From Massilia agrisoli (GTDB lineage: Bacteria > Pseudomonadota > Gammaproteobacteria > Burkholderiales > Burkholderiaceae_D): a DNA stretch of 64,000 nt. The notes beneath the pieces were generated by a model. It had not been told where the DNA came from. It was given only the letters and a program-made list of their open reading frames with translations, and made no database searches. Where the stretch lies: the NCBI RefSeq assembly GCF_020831365.1, contig NZ_JAJHPV010000021.1, positions 186,001-250,000 on the forward strand. Reading direction: 5' to 3'. Below, piece by piece: positions 8,711 to 18,820 of this stretch. The first letter of the stretch is position 1. Every line of letters starts with the position of its first letter. Position numbers and translations under genes: made by a program.

Positions 8711-9286
8711 TTACGGCTGCGGTATCTGAACGAAACCGAATTCTTCAGGTACCGCCGCCTGCCGGATCCGCTCGACCTGTACCTGTCCGAGCGTCAGCGA
8801 TCCCGCGCCGCCTTCCATCCACGCCATCAGCGCGTCGTCCGATGCCGGTTGTCCGTCGATGTGCATGGCGCCAATCATCTGCGCCATGTCGCGGTCATCC
8901 ACCTTGGCGACCTTGCCGCCGCCGGCGACAATCAGCTCACCCGTCTCCGTCATGGCCGCACGCTCGATGTCGCCCAACACTTCGCCAGTCTGCACCAGCA
9001 AGCCCTGCTGCGGGTCGGTGCGGGCGATGAATGGCGTCGCTTCCAGGTTCAGGTACACGCGTTGCGGACCGTTCTGGAAATACCAGCAACCGCGTTCGTC
9101 GGACGCATAATTTCGGTTGATAAACCCAACCAGGGTCGGCTGGTTCAGTTTGTCGCCAGGCAGGTCAAGCTGCTGCGCGCGTTCGTCGCGCATGCGCCAT
9201 GCGCCCCGCGCGTCGAGTGCGAGCCAGCCGTAGCAGTGCGGTACGTTCGGCCATTTCGCAATGGCCTGTTTTACGATGTCATCCAT
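8711..9286 (-). CDS. Conserved hypothetical protein (DUF type), last gene of a four-gene run
   Basis: 191 residues from ATG 9286, with no signal peptide or membrane segment. I do not recognise its function. Visible features are a Trp/Tyr-rich N-terminal half (PHCYGWLALDARGAWRMRD, CWYFQNGPQRVYLNLE), which suggests a small beta-rich domain, and a C-terminal acidic helix. The start overlaps the stop of the upstream hydrolase by 8 bases, so translation is probably coupled. An upstream extension of 20 codons lies inside the hydrolase gene and is unlikely to be used. Confidence 0.75.
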   Translation of the reverse strand: MDDIVKQAIAKWPNVPHCYGWLALDARGAWRMRDERAQQLDLPGDKLNQPTLVGFINRNYASDERGCWYFQNGPQRVYLNLEATPFIARTDPQQGLLVQTGEVLGDIERAAMTETGELIVAGGGKVAKVDDRDMAQMIGAMHIDGQPASDDALMAWMEGGAGSLTLGQVQVERIRQAAVPEEFGFVQIPQP

Positions 9287-10271
9287 GCGCGACAGCTTCG
9301 CACACTTCTCGCTCAGCGGGCGCTCGCGTCGGCCCTTCGCCTTCAAGGAAGCGGATCAGGCGCTGCGGCAGCCAGTCCAGGCTGCCCGGCACGCCGCCAC
9401 TGGCGAAGCCTACGTGGCCTCCCTGCTCAGGGTATTCCAGGGTAACGCTCGGCGATGCCCTGTCGGGCAAATGCACGCCGGGCAGGAATGGATCGTTGCG
9501 CGCGTTGAGGACCAGGGTTGGAACCGTGATGTCGCCCAGCACGTGCTTGGCGCTCGCGCGGTCCCAGTAATCATCGGTGTCGCGGTAGCCGTGCAGCGGC
9601 GCCGTCACCACGTTGTCGAACGCGTACAGGTCGCGCGCGGAGAGCAGGGCGTCGCGGTCGAACAGGCCGGGGAATTGGTCCAGCTTGGCAATGCACTTGG
9701 GCTTCAGCGTTAGCAGGAACATGCGCGTGTAAAGCATGTTGAAGCCGGACGATAGCGACTCGCCGCCGCGCGCAAGGTCAAGCGGCGCCGACACGGCGCA
9801 AGCCGCATCGACAATCTCCGCCTCGTGCTGGGATTCTCCGAGCCAGCGCAGCAGCGCATTGCCGCCAAGCGAGACGCCCACCGCGTAGAACTTGCCTGTG
9901 GTGCGTGGCCGCAGGCGCCGGATGATCCAGTCGATTTCCTGTGCGTCGCCCGAGTGATAGAAGCGCGGGGCAAGATTGGGCTCGCCCGAGCAACCGCGAA
10001 AGTGCGGCACCGCGCCCGACCAGCCGCGTGCAGCAATTGCGGCCATCAGGGCGCGCGCGTAATGGCTGTTGGATGAACCCTCAAGGCCATGGAACAGCAC
10101 AACGAACGGCTTGCCCGGAGCGCCGTCGACAAAGTCGACGTCGACAAAATCCCCGTCATGCGCATCCCAGCGCTCGCGCCGGAACGCAACCGGCGGCTTT
10201 GGAATCGCAATGGCGGGATAAATGGTCTGGAGATGGCCGCTGGGAAGCCAGAACGGTGCGGTGTAACGCAT
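9279..10271 (-). CDS. Alpha/beta hydrolase of the YheT/ABHD1-3 family
   Basis: 330 residues. The nucleophile elbow is GVSLGGN, the oxyanion region is LFHGLEGSSNSHYA, RGCSGEPN is the family signature, and the acid and base are expected in NARNDPF and GGHVGF. YheT relatives act on esters of lipids or small acyl substrates; the true substrate is unknown. It begins MRYTAPFWLPSGHLQTI, the normal family start. It lies 11 bases after the NTF2-like gene and overlaps the next gene, which suggests one transcript for all four. Confidence 0.88.
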   Translation of the reverse strand: MRYTAPFWLPSGHLQTIYPAIAIPKPPVAFRRERWDAHDGDFVDVDFVDGAPGKPFVVLFHGLEGSSNSHYARALMAAIAARGWSGAVPHFRGCSGEPNLAPRFYHSGDAQEIDWIIRRLRPRTTGKFYAVGVSLGGNALLRWLGESQHEAEIVDAACAVSAPLDLARGGESLSSGFNMLYTRMFLLTLKPKCIAKLDQFPGLFDRDALLSARDLYAFDNVVTAPLHGYRDTDDYWDRASAKHVLGDITVPTLVLNARNDPFLPGVHLPDRASPSVTLEYPEQGGHVGFASGGVPGSLDWLPQRLIRFLEGEGPTRAPAEREVCEAVAHG

Positions 10272-10282
10272 GCGCGGAAAGG

Positions 10283-10705
10283 TCAGTGCAGGTTGGTTGG
10301 CAGCGCGCCCGCAGGTACCGGGCCGGGCGCGACAGACACATGGTGCGACACCATGCGCCAGCCTGCCGGCGTTTTCATATAAACGTTGGTCGCGATCAAA
10401 TGCGCGGCATCGCCGCCGCTGGAAGTCACGCCTTCGACCACGCTGTGCACCGCGCTCATCATGTTATGGCTGGTGTGCAGCTGCGACGGGCGGATCTGCA
10501 GGCCGCCGCGTTCAAGGATCGCTTCCCACGAGGCGTGGATGGCCGCGTGCCCGTGCAGGCGCGGGCCGCCAGGGTGGACGCAGATGATTTCCTCGTCGTC
10601 CGCCCACAGTTCCATCAGGCCGTCGACATCGCCGCGGTTGAGTGCTTCATAGAAAGCCGCCTCGACTTCGGCGGCGGTGCCAATCAGCTGTTTCTCGCGT
10701 TTCAT
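10283..10705 (-). CDS. NTF2-like / SnoaL-type small protein
   Basis: 140 residues with the cone-shaped NTF2-like pattern: an N-terminal helix pair (EVEAAFYEALNRGDVDGLMELWADDEEIICVHPGG cut at a turn) and four following strands ending VYMKTPAGWRMVSHHVS. Such proteins are ketosteroid-isomerase relatives; the same subfamily (often annotated DUF4440 or nuclear transport factor 2 family) has no known substrate. It sits 21 bases after the zinc-finger gene and before the hydrolase, all on the minus strand. Confidence 0.85.
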   Translation of the reverse strand: MKREKQLIGTAAEVEAAFYEALNRGDVDGLMELWADDEEIICVHPGGPRLHGHAAIHASWEAILERGGLQIRPSQLHTSHNMMSAVHSVVEGVTSSGGDAAHLIATNVYMKTPAGWRMVSHHVSVAPGPVPAGALPTNLH

Positions 10706-10726
10706 CTGGTCACCGGCCTGGGCGAA

Positions 10727-10921
10727 TCAGTGGTGCGACAGGACCGTGCCTGGCTTGAGCATGTACTCGGTGCCGCAGTACGGGCACTTGGCCAGGCCGT
10801 CGTGGCCGAAGTCGAGGAACACGCGCGGGTGGGACGACCACAGCGGCATCGCCGGGTTCGGGCAGTGCGCCGGCAGGTCTTTGGCTTCGAGCTCTACAGC
10901 TGGCACTTGTTTGTGATTCAT
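10727..10921 (-). CDS. Zinc-finger domain protein, CHCC type
   Basis: 64 residues. C20, H31/H40, C46 and C49 (KCPYCGTEYML) fit the zf-CHCC family, whose eukaryotic relative is the zinc-binding complex I subunit NDUFS6. Bacterial copies are small stand-alone proteins of unknown role. CGGAGAATCC before the ATG is a good ribosome-binding site. It is the first gene of the minus-strand run and diverges from azlC. Confidence 0.88.
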   Translation of the reverse strand: MNHKQVPAVELEAKDLPAHCPNPAMPLWSSHPRVFLDFGHDGLAKCPYCGTEYMLKPGTVLSHH

Positions 10922-11137
10922 GGATTCTCCGAAACGCTAAGGGCAAGACCTCGATTTTAGCGGATTCGGGCAGCCATCCGGAATGGCCGTTAAAATAGCG
11001 CCTCAACAATCACGGCCGTGCTCGCCGCTTTCCTATGGAAAGACTGGGCCGGCGCCTCACAAAGAATTGCGCTTCATGGCCGACCGTCCCGCATTGCCCG
11101 CTCCATTCCCCAGCGTACGCTGTGGCAGGAAAACAAC

Positions 11138-11887
11138 ATGAACGGGCCGATCCCTCCTGTGGCGGTGGATGCAACCCGCCCGGCGGACGAAGACCCGGCC
11201 ATTTTCCGTGAAGGCCTGAAAGTCGGCATCCCGACCCTGTTCGGCATCGGCGCATGGGGCCTGGTGGTTGGCATCGCGATGATCAAGACCGGGCTGACGA
11301 TCCCCCAGGCGCTCGCCATGACCTTGCTGGTGTTCGCCGGATCGGCCCAGCTCGCCTCCCTGCCGTTGATTGTCGCCAATGCGCCCATCTGGGTGATCTT
11401 CGCCACGGCCCTGGTCGTCAACCTGCGGTTCGTCATTTTCTCCGCCATCCTGGCGCCGCATTTCGCCCACCTTCCCTGGAAAAAGCGCTTTGCGCTTGGC
11501 TACGTGTCCGGCGACATGAGCGTCGCGCTGTTCCTGCAACGCTTTCCGAACGAAGCACCGGCGGTGGGCAAGCTTTCCTACCTGAAGGGCCTGCTGTACC
11601 CGAACTGGGCTGCCTGGCAGGTCGGCTCGATTGCCGGCATCTTCCTCGGCGCGGTGGTGCCGCCGGAATGGGGCCTGGGCTTTGCCGGTACTCTTGCGAT
11701 CATCTGCATCATGGTGCCGCTGACGGTTAACAAGGCCGCGGCCTGCGGCGTGCTGGTGGCGTCGGCTACCGCGGTGCTGGCCTACGACCTGCCGTACAAG
11801 CTGGGCCTGCTTGCCGCTGTGCTGCTCGGCATGGTGACCGCGATGGTCGTCGAAGAAACGCTGGAAAAAATACAGGCCCGCACATGA
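11138..11887 (+). CDS. azlC: AzlC family branched-chain amino acid exporter, large subunit
   Basis: 249 residues, with seven to eight hydrophobic segments covering nearly the whole chain after an acidic start (IFREGLKVGIPTLFGIGAWG). AVVVNLRF-type and FAGSAQL segments are typical of AzlC/YgaZ. With AzlD it would export branched-chain or related amino acids across the inner membrane. ATG 11138 follows CAGGAAAAC; an open frame from 11018 lacks family sequence. It overlaps azlD by 4 bases (ATGA). Confidence 0.9.
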   Translation: MNGPIPPVAVDATRPADEDPAIFREGLKVGIPTLFGIGAWGLVVGIAMIKTGLTIPQALAMTLLVFAGSAQLASLPLIVANAPIWVIFATALVVNLRFVIFSAILAPHFAHLPWKKRFALGYVSGDMSVALFLQRFPNEAPAVGKLSYLKGLLYPNWAAWQVGSIAGIFLGAVVPPEWGLGFAGTLAIICIMVPLTVNKAAACGVLVASATAVLAYDLPYKLGLLAAVLLGMVTAMVVEETLEKIQART

Positions 11888-12213
11888 GCGACCTCGAAAT
11901 CTGGATCACGATCGGCGTGCTGGCCGTGGCCACCGCCGCCACCCGCAGCTCGTTCTGGCTGATCGGCCACCACATCACGATCCCGAAACGGGTGCAGGAA
12001 ATGTTGCGCTTCGCCCCGGCCTGCGCACTGGCAGCCATCGTGGCGCCCGATTTGTTGCTCGGTAACAAGGGCGAACTTCACCTCGCCGTCTCCAACCTGA
12101 AGCTGGTCGCGGGGCTGGCGTCAATCGGCTATTACCTCCTGCGCCGAAACATGCTGGAAACCATTGTTTTCGGGATGCTCTTCTTTACCGGGCTCAGGCT
12201 TTGGTTGCAGTGA
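11884..12213 (+). CDS. azlD: AzlD family transporter small subunit
   Basis: 109 residues with four membrane helices, the usual size of AzlD/YgaH. The conserved front WITIGVLAVATAATRSSFW and the central basic loop PKRVQEMLRFAPACALAAIV identify it. It starts inside the azlC stop (ATGA), which indicates translational coupling and an equimolar complex. Confidence 0.9.
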   Translation: MSDLEIWITIGVLAVATAATRSSFWLIGHHITIPKRVQEMLRFAPACALAAIVAPDLLLGNKGELHLAVSNLKLVAGLASIGYYLLRRNMLETIVFGMLFFTGLRLWLQ

Positions 12214-12283
12214 GCGTACTGGCAAATTTGCATTGTTCATGAGTTAAAATAGCGTTCTTTCATATTCGACCGTTTGGGGTGCC

Positions 12284-13498
12284 ATGCACGCTGTTCTCAA
12301 CTTCACCCGTCTGCAAGACCTGATCGACCAAAACGCGCTGCAAGGAAAACGCGTATTCATCCGCGCCGACCTGAACGTGCCGCAGGATGATGCGGGCAAC
12401 ATTACCGAAGACACGCGCATCCGCGCTTCGGTGCCAGCCATCCAGGCCGCCCTCAAGGCAGGCGCCGCCGTCATGGTGACGTCCCACCTGGGCCGTCCGA
12501 CCGAAGGCGAGTTCAAGCCTGAAGACAGCCTGGCGCCAGTCGCCGCGCGCTTGTCCGAGCTGCTTGGCCAGCCGGTTGAACTGAAGCAGGACTGGGTTGA
12601 CGGCAAGGGACTCGAGAACCTCCAGCCTGGCCAGGTCGTGCTGCTGGAAAACTGCCGCGTCAACAAGGGCGAGAAAAAGAATTCCGACGAGCTGGCCCAG
12701 AAGATGGCCAAGCTGTGCGACGTCTACGTCAACGATGCCTTTGGCACTGCCCACCGCGCCGAAGCGACCACCCACGGTATCGCCAAGTTCGCCCCGGTTG
12801 TTTGCGCCGGACCGCTGCTGGCTGCCGAACTGGACGCGCTGGGCAAAGCCCTGGGCGCACCAAACCACCCGCTGCTGGCCATCGTTGCCGGCTCGAAGGT
12901 GTCGTCCAAGCTGTCGATCCTGAAGGCGCTGGCTGGCAAGGTCGACAACCTGATCGTCGGCGGCGGCATCGCCAACACCTTCATGAAAGCCAAGGGCCTG
13001 AACATCGGCAAATCGCTGGTCGAGGCTGACCTGGTCGACGAAGCCAAAGCGATCATCGACATGATGTCGGCGCGCGGCGCCACCGTGCCGATTCCGGTCG
13101 ACGTGGTCTGCGCCAAGGAGTTCTCGCCGACGGCCGAAGCCACCATCAAGGATGTGGCCGACGTTGCTGATGACGACATGATCCTCGACATCGGCCCGAA
13201 GACGGCGGCCACGCTGGCCCAGCAGATCCGCGGCGCCGGCACCATCGTCTGGAACGGCCCGGTCGGCGTGTTCGAGTTCGACCAGTTTGGCGAAGGCACC
13301 CGCATGCTGGCGCTGGCCATTGCCGGCTCGAAGGGCTTCTCGATCGCCGGCGGCGGCGACACGCTCGCTGCCATTGCGAAATACGGCATTACCGATAAAA
13401 TCGGCTACATCTCGACGGGCGGCGGGGCTTTCCTCGAATTCCTCGAAGGGAAGACGCTGCCGGCGGTAGACATCCTCCTGCAACGCAGCACCAAGTAA
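12284..13498 (+). CDS. pgk: Phosphoglycerate kinase
   Basis: 404 residues. Substrate loop [23 protein letters not shown], the hinge and C-terminal ATP site [13 protein letters not shown] and the closing [13 protein letters not shown] are all present. It transfers phosphate from 1,3-bisphosphoglycerate to ADP. The N-terminus [13 protein letters not shown] is slightly longer than in E. coli, usual for betaproteobacteria. It heads the block pgk-pyk-fba, and a terminator separates it from pyk. Confidence 0.97.
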   Translation: MHAVLNFTRLQDLIDQNALQGKRVFIRADLNVPQDDAGNITEDTRIRASVPAIQAALKAGAAVMVTSHLGRPTEGEFKPEDSLAPVAARLSELLGQPVELKQDWVDGKGLENLQPGQVVLLENCRVNKGEKKNSDELAQKMAKLCDVYVNDAFGTAHRAEATTHGIAKFAPVVCAGPLLAAELDALGKALGAPNHPLLAIVAGSKVSSKLSILKALAGKVDNLIVGGGIANTFMKAKGLNIGKSLVEADLVDEAKAIIDMMSARGATVPIPVDVVCAKEFSPTAEATIKDVADVADDDMILDIGPKTAATLAQQIRGAGTIVWNGPVGVFEFDQFGEGTRMLALAIAGSKGFSIAGGGDTLAAIAKYGITDKIGYISTGGGAFLEFLEGKTLPAVDILLQRSTK

Positions 13499-13504
13499 CA
13501 CGCC

Positions 13505-13529
13505 AGCGCAGCCCTCCGGCTGCGCTTTT
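13505..13529 (+). terminator. Short terminator between pgk and pyk
   Basis: AGCGCAGCC-CTCC-GGCTGCGCT followed by TTTTA. A 9-bp stem with a four-base T run; probably partial, because pyk starts only 15 bases downstream. Confidence 0.75.
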
Positions 13530-13544
13530 ACTTCAAGGACTCCT

Positions 13545-14993
13545 ATGTATCGTGGCACAAAGATCGTTGCAACCATCGGCCCGGCTTCGACCGACTTCGA
13601 TATCCTCGTCAAAATGATCAGGGCGGGCGTTGACGTTGTCCGCCTGAATTTCTCGCACGGCAAGGCGCAAGACCACATCGACCGCGCCACCCTGGTGCGC
13701 CGCGCGGCTGCCGAGTGCGGCAAGGAAGTGGCGATCATGGCCGACATGCAGGGTCCGAAGATCCGCGTCGGCAAGTTCGAAGACGGCAAGATCTACCTGA
13801 ACAATGGCGACAAGTTCATCCTCGATGCAAAGTGGGGCGATGAAGGCGAAATGGGCAACCAGGACCGCGTCGGCCTCGACTACAAGGCGCTGCCGCGCGA
13901 CGTGCGTCCCGGCGACAAGCTGCTGCTGAACGACGGCCTGATCGTGCTGATCGTCGACCGCGTGGCCGGCCACGAAGTGCACACCACGGTCAAGGTGGGC
14001 GGCGAGCTGTCCAACAACAAGGGCATCAACCGCCAGGGCGGCGGCCTGACCGCGCCGGCGCTGACGGCCAAGGACATGGAAGACATCAAGACCGCGATGA
14101 GCTTCCAGGCCGATTACCTGGCGATCTCGTTCCCGAAAAGCGCCACCGACATGGAAATGGCGCGCCAGCTGGCCAACATCGCCGGCGAGCAATACCATCA
14201 CAAGCCGAAGATGATCGCCAAGATCGAGCGCGCCGAAGCGATTCCTGTGCTGCAGGAAATCCTCGATGCGTCCGACGGCATCATGGTGGCGCGTGGCGAC
14301 CTGGCTGTGGAAGTCGGCAACGCCGCCGTGCCAGCGCTGCAAAAGCGCATGATCCGCATGGCGCGCGAGCAGAACAAGCTGGCCATTACCGCGACCCAGA
14401 TGATGGAATCGATGATCGTCAACGCCGTGCCGACCCGCGCCGAAGTTTCGGACGTGGCCAACGCGGTGCTGGACGGTACCGACGCGGTGATGACCTCGGC
14501 TGAAACCGCATCGGGCAAGTACCCGATCGAAACCGTGGAAATGATGGCGGCCATTTGTGCCGAAGCCGAGCAGTCCGAATACAACAAGCTCGACGCCGAC
14601 TTCCTGAACATCCAGTTCACCCGCATCGACCAGTCGATCGCCTACGGTGCGCTGTTCACCGCACACCACCTGCGCGTGAAAGCGATTGTCGCGCTGACTG
14701 AATCGGGCTCGACCGCGCTGTGGATGAGCCGTCACAGCATCGACACGCCAATTTTCGCACTGACCCCGTCACAGCAGACGCAGCGCAAGGCTTCGCTGTA
14801 TCGTAACGTGCAAGCTTATCACCTGCTGCAGGAAGGCGGCAGCCACGCGGTGCTGCGCCAGGCGGAAGAACTGCTGATGAAACAGGGCGTCGTGCGCAAG
14901 GGCGATACCATCGTCGTGACCTGGGGTTCCCCGATGGGACAGGCCGGTGGCACCAACGCACTGAAAATCGTGCGCGTAGGAGAATTCGACTAA
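13545..14993 (+). CDS. pyk: Pyruvate kinase
   Basis: 482 residues. Begins [15 protein letters not shown]; carries RLNFSHG, the metal/PEP site in [12 protein letters not shown], the lysine motif [23 protein letters not shown] and ATQMMESM, and the C-terminal allosteric domain ending [20 protein letters not shown]. Converts PEP and ADP to pyruvate and ATP. CAAGGACTCCT supplies the ribosome-binding site. Two inverted REP-like units follow, before fba. Confidence 0.97.
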   Translation: MYRGTKIVATIGPASTDFDILVKMIRAGVDVVRLNFSHGKAQDHIDRATLVRRAAAECGKEVAIMADMQGPKIRVGKFEDGKIYLNNGDKFILDAKWGDEGEMGNQDRVGLDYKALPRDVRPGDKLLLNDGLIVLIVDRVAGHEVHTTVKVGGELSNNKGINRQGGGLTAPALTAKDMEDIKTAMSFQADYLAISFPKSATDMEMARQLANIAGEQYHHKPKMIAKIERAEAIPVLQEILDASDGIMVARGDLAVEVGNAAVPALQKRMIRMAREQNKLAITATQMMESMIVNAVPTRAEVSDVANAVLDGTDAVMTSAETASGKYPIETVEMMAAICAEAEQSEYNKLDADFLNIQFTRIDQSIAYGALFTAHHLRVKAIVALTESGSTALWMSRHSIDTPIFALTPSQQTQRKASLYRNVQAYHLLQEGGSHAVLRQAEELLMKQGVVRKGDTIVVTWGSPMGQAGGTNALKIVRVGEFD

Positions 14994-15008
14994 AACACGA
15001 CAACCGCT

Positions 15009-15078
15009 GTCGTTCCCGCGAAGGCGGGAACCTATGGAGCCTAGACTCAGCATGGGTTCCCGCCTGCGCGGGAACGAC
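15009..15078. repeat. Inverted pair of GTTCCCGC/GCGGGAAC repeats, copies 4 and 5
   Basis: Copy 4 (15009-15036, GTCGTTCCCGCGAAGGCGGG then AACCTATG) and the inverted copy 5 (15051-15078) flank a 14-base spacer. The arrangement repeats that at 8631-8709. It lies between the same-strand genes pyk and fba, about 40 bases before the fba start, where it could lower read-through or protect the pyk mRNA end. Confidence 0.8.
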
Positions 15079-15115
15079 GGTGGTTACAGATTTCTATTGT
15101 TCTTGGAGTACTACC

Positions 15116-16180
15116 ATGTCCCTCGTATCCATGCGTCAACTGCTGGACCATGCCGCCGAAAACGGCTATGGCCTGCCAGCGTTCAACGTCAACAACCTCG
15201 AACAGGTGCAGGCCATCATGGCTGCCGCTGACGCGGTCGGTTCCCCGGTCATCATGCAGGCATCGGCTGGCGCCCGCAAATATGCCGGCGAAGCTTTCCT
15301 GCGCCACCTGATCGACGCAGCAGTCGAATCCTACCCGCACATCCCGGTCGTCATGCACCAGGACCACGGCCAGTCGCCGGCAGTGTGCATGGCTGCGATC
15401 CGCTCCGGCTTCACCTCGGTGATGATGGACGGCTCGCTCGAAGCCGACGGCAAAAGTGTCGCATCGTACGACTACAACGTCGAAGTCTCGCGTGAAGTCG
15501 TCAAGTTCGCGCACTCGATCGGCGTCACGGTCGAAGCGGAACTGGGCGTGCTCGGTTCGCTCGAAACCATGAAGGGCGACAAGGAAGACGGCCACGGCGC
15601 CGACGGCACCATGACCCGCGAACAGCTGCTGACCGACGTGGCCCAGGCCGCCGACTTCGTGCAGCGTACCCAGTGCGACGCGCTGGCCATCGCCATCGGC
15701 ACCTCGCACGGCGCCTACAAGTTCTCGCGCAAGCCAACCGGCGACATCCTGGCAATCGACCGCATCAAGGAAATCCACGCGCGCATCCCGAACACCCACC
15801 TGGTGATGCACGGTTCGTCGTCGGTGCCGCAGGAACTGCTGGCAGTGATCCGCGAATTCGGCGGCGACATGAAGGAAACCTATGGCGTGCCGGTTGAAGA
15901 GATCCAGGAAGGCATCCGCCACGGCGTTCGCAAGATCAACATCGATACCGACATCCGCCTGGCGATGACGGCCGCGATCCGCAAATACCTGTTCCAGAAC
16001 CCATCCAAGTTCGACCCGCGCGACTACCTCAAGCCTGCGCGCGAAGCGGCGACGGAAATCTGCAAGGCGCGTTTCCTGGCCTTCGGTTGCGAAGGACAGG
16101 CAGCCAAGATCAAGCCGATGCCACTGGAAAAAATGGCCGAGCGTTACAAGAACGGCGAACTGGCCCAGATCGTAAAATAA
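15116..16180 (+). CDS. fba: Class II fructose-bisphosphate aldolase
   Basis: 354 residues. Zinc-dependent aldolase that splits fructose 1,6-bisphosphate. Metal and substrate sites are visible: [40 protein letters not shown] and [11 protein letters not shown]. The form resembles the CbbA/Fba type of betaproteobacteria. ATG 15116 follows TTGGAGTACTACC; an in-frame upstream stretch lies within the REP-like repeat and is not coding. A GC-rich hairpin separates it from purC. Confidence 0.96.
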   Translation: MSLVSMRQLLDHAAENGYGLPAFNVNNLEQVQAIMAAADAVGSPVIMQASAGARKYAGEAFLRHLIDAAVESYPHIPVVMHQDHGQSPAVCMAAIRSGFTSVMMDGSLEADGKSVASYDYNVEVSREVVKFAHSIGVTVEAELGVLGSLETMKGDKEDGHGADGTMTREQLLTDVAQAADFVQRTQCDALAIAIGTSHGAYKFSRKPTGDILAIDRIKEIHARIPNTHLVMHGSSSVPQELLAVIREFGGDMKETYGVPVEEIQEGIRHGVRKINIDTDIRLAMTAAIRKYLFQNPSKFDPRDYLKPAREAATEICKARFLAFGCEGQAAKIKPMPLEKMAERYKNGELAQIVK

Positions 16181-16189
16181 TCAAACCCT

Positions 16190-16209
16190 GCGCGCCCTAC
16201 GGGGCGCGC
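16190..16209 (+). terminator. Possible weak terminator between fba and purC
   Basis: GCGCGCCC-TACG-GGGCGCGC forms a perfect 8-bp stem, but only a short, delayed CTTTT follows at 16213-16217. It may attenuate rather than stop transcription into purC. Confidence 0.5.
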
Positions 16210-16237
16210 TCAGCTTTTGGCAATGCAAGGATTCGTG

Positions 16238-17134
16238 ATGTCTAGTGTTCTCGAAACAAATCTCAAGTCGCTTCCCTTCCTGCACCGCGGTAAAGTGCGC
16301 GACATTTACGCGGTCGGCGACGACAAGCTGCTGGTCGTCCAGACCGACCGCCTGTCGGCGTTCGACGTCATCCTCGACGATCCGATCCCGGGCAAGGGCA
16401 AGATCCTGACGGCCATGTCGAACTTCTGGTTCCAGAAATTTGCCGACCTGATGCCGAACCACGAGACCGGCATCGATCCGCTGTCCGTCGTTGCGCCCGA
16501 AGAGCGCGCGCAGGTCGAAGGCCGCGCCATCGTCGTCAAGAAATTCAAGCCGCTGGGCATCGAGGCGATCGTGCGCGGTTACCTGATCGGCTCGGGCTGG
16601 AAGGATTACCAGAAGACCGGCAAGGTCTGCGGCATTGCGCTGCCAGAGGGCATGAAGGAAGCCGAGAAGCTGCCGCAGGTATTGTTCACGCCGTCGACCA
16701 AGGCCCCGGCCGGCGCGCACGACGAGAACATTTCGTTTGAAGAAGCCGAGAAGATCGTCGGCGCCGACGTGGCACGCCAGGTGCGCGACTACGCGGTCGC
16801 CCTCTACACCAAGGCCGCCGAATACGCCGCCGAAAAAGGCATCATCATCGCCGACACCAAGTTTGAGTTCGGCCAGGATGACAGCGGAAAGATCTACCTG
16901 ATCGACGAAATCCTGACCCCGGACTCCTCGCGTTTCTGGCCGATGGAAAGCTACGCCACCGGCATGTCGCCGCCGTCGTACGACAAGCAGTTCGTGCGCG
17001 ACTACCTGGAAACCCTGAAGGACTGGAACAAGGCGCCGCCATCGCCGCCGGTCCCGGCCGATGTGATCGCCAAGACCCAGGCCAAGTACCTCGAAGCGCT
17101 CGAGCGCCTCACCGGCCAGAAACTGGATCTCTGA
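16238..17134 (+). CDS. purC: Phosphoribosylaminoimidazole-succinocarboxamide synthase
   Basis: 298 residues, the long SAICAR synthase form of betaproteobacteria and fungi. [17 protein letters not shown] and TDRLSAFD at the N-terminus, [12 protein letters not shown] in the middle and [14 protein letters not shown] carry the ATP and substrate sites. Joins aspartate to CAIR in purine synthesis. ATG 16238 is preceded by CAAGGATTCGTG at good spacing. It starts the purC-purE-purK-tsaC operon. Confidence 0.96.
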   Translation: MSSVLETNLKSLPFLHRGKVRDIYAVGDDKLLVVQTDRLSAFDVILDDPIPGKGKILTAMSNFWFQKFADLMPNHETGIDPLSVVAPEERAQVEGRAIVVKKFKPLGIEAIVRGYLIGSGWKDYQKTGKVCGIALPEGMKEAEKLPQVLFTPSTKAPAGAHDENISFEEAEKIVGADVARQVRDYAVALYTKAAEYAAEKGIIIADTKFEFGQDDSGKIYLIDEILTPDSSRFWPMESYATGMSPPSYDKQFVRDYLETLKDWNKAPPSPPVPADVIAKTQAKYLEALERLTGQKLDL

Positions 17135-17135
17135 G

Positions 17136-17633
17136 ATGGATAACCAAGCCAAGCCGCTCGTCGGCGTCGTGATGGGTTCGTCGTCGGACTGGGACGTGAT
17201 GCAGCATGCGGTCGCCATCCTGAAGGAATTCGGCGTACCGTATGAAGCGCAAGTGGTATCGGCGCACCGCATGCCGGATGAAATGTTTGCCTACGCAGAA
17301 AGCGCGCGTGCGCGCGGCCTGCGCGCCATCATTGCCGGCGCCGGCGGCGCCGCCCACCTGCCGGGCATGATCGCCGCCAAGACCATCGTGCCGGTGCTGG
17401 GCGTGCCGGTGCCGTCGAAGTACCTGCGCGGCGAGGATTCCTTGCTGTCGATCGTACAGATGCCGAAAGGCATTCCGGTGGCAACCTTCGCCATCGGTGA
17501 GGCTGGCGCGGCCAATGCGGCGCTGGCCGCAGTGGCGATGATTGCCAGCCTGGACGATGCCATGGCCGACCGCCTGCAGGATTTCCGCAACGTACAAACA
17601 GCGGCCGCAAAGGCCATGGTCTTACCAGCATGA
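17136..17633 (+). CDS. purE: N5-carboxyaminoimidazole ribonucleotide mutase
   Basis: 165 residues, class I Pur[16 protein letters not shown] and [13 protein letters not shown] are the active-site loops; [10 protein letters not shown] closes the octamer site. Rearranges N5-CAIR to CAIR. Starts one base after the purC stop and overlaps purK by 4 bases. Confidence 0.96.
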   Translation: MDNQAKPLVGVVMGSSSDWDVMQHAVAILKEFGVPYEAQVVSAHRMPDEMFAYAESARARGLRAIIAGAGGAAHLPGMIAAKTIVPVLGVPVPSKYLRGEDSLLSIVQMPKGIPVATFAIGEAGAANAALAAVAMIASLDDAMADRLQDFRNVQTAAAKAMVLPA

Positions 17634-18820
17634 GCGACAAGCAGTTTCCCCCGGCGCGCCCACCGGCGACCTTGGGCGTCATGGGCGGCGGCCAGCTTGG
17701 CCGCATGTTCGCGCACGCGGCGCAGGCGATGGGCTTCAAGGTCGCCGTACTCGACCCTGCGCGCGACAGCCCGGCAGGGCAGGCGGCCGACCGCCTGATC
17801 GTGGCCGGCTACCAGGACCCTGCGGGACTGGCCGACCTGGCCTCGGCGTGCGTTGCCATCACCACCGAATTTGAAAATGTCCCGGCCGACAGCCTGGCCT
17901 GGCTTGGCGAGCGTACCTTCGTGGCGCCTGCCGCGCAGTGCGTATCCGTCGCCCAGGACCGCATTGCCGAGAAGCGCTTCTTTGTCGACTGCGCGCCAAG
18001 TTCCGGCGTGATGCCGGCGCCGCACAAGACCATCGCATCGAGCGAAGACATCGACGCCATTCCGGACGACCTGCTGCCGGGTATCCTGAAAACCGTGCGC
18101 ATGGGCTACGACGGCAAGGGCCAGGTCCGCGTCAAGACGCGCGCCGACGTGCGCGCCGCGTTTGCCGGCATGAACGGCGTCACCTGCCTGCTCGAAAAAA
18201 TGCTGCCGCTGGCGTATGAGGTGTCGGTGCTCACCGCGCGCGGCGCCGACGGCGAATCGGTGGTCTACCCGATTGCCGAAAACGTGCACCGCGACGGCAT
18301 CCTGTTTACCACGACCGTGCCGGGCCCGAATGTGTCCAACGCCTGTGCCGGCATGGCGCAGGACGCCGCCCGCGCGATCATCTCGCAGCTCGGCTATGTT
18401 GGCGTGCTGTGCATTGAATTCTTCGTGCTCGAAGACGGCACCCTGGTGGTCAACGAAATGGCGCCGCGCCCGCATAACAGCGGGCACTACACCATCGACG
18501 CCTGCGTCACCAGCCAGTTCGCCCAGCAAGTGCGGGCCATGGCGCGCTTGCCGCTGGGCGACGTGCGCCAGCACTCGCCGGCAGTCATGCTGAACATCCT
18601 GGGCGATGTGTGGTTCGACGAGGGCAGCGACACCGCGCGCGAGCCTGCGTGGGAGCAAGTGCTGGCGCTGCCAGGCGCCTGCCTGCACCTGTACGGCAAG
18701 GAAGAGGCGCGCCGCGGCCGCAAGATGGGCCACCTGACCCTGGTTGCACCGACCCTGGCTGAAGCGCAAGCCAAGCTGCGTTCCGCCTGCGCCATCCTCG
18801 GCATCGAGCAGGACGCATGA
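17630..18820 (+). CDS. purK: N5-carboxyaminoimidazole ribonucleotide synthase
   Basis: 396 residues, ATP-grasp enzyme that carboxylates AIR using bicarbonate and [20 protein letters not shown] is the N-terminal fold; [15 protein letters not shown] and [20 protein letters not shown] carry ATP-grasp residues. It overlaps purE by ATGA and tsaC by ATGA, which indicates a single tightly coupled operon. Confidence 0.96.
   Translation: MSDKQFPPARPPATLGVMGGGQLGRMFAHAAQAMGFKVAVLDPARDSPAGQAADRLIVAGYQDPAGLADLASACVAITTEFENVPADSLAWLGERTFVAPAAQCVSVAQDRIAEKRFFVDCAPSSGVMPAPHKTIASSEDIDAIPDDLLPGILKTVRMGYDGKGQVRVKTRADVRAAFAGMNGVTCLLEKMLPLAYEVSVLTARGADGESVVYPIAENVHRDGILFTTTVPGPNVSNACAGMAQDAARAIISQLGYVGVLCIEFFVLEDGTLVVNEMAPRPHNSGHYTIDACVTSQFAQQVRAMARLPLGDVRQHSPAVMLNILGDVWFDEGSDTAREPAWEQVLALPGACLHLYGKEEARRGRKMGHLTLVAPTLAEAQAKLRSACAILGIEQDA

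Noticed and set aside
12228-12250. TTGCAT and TAAAAT as a promoter for pgk
   Set aside because: The spacer is only 11 bases; the TAAAAT may be a -10 but no -35 was found at 16-18 bases.
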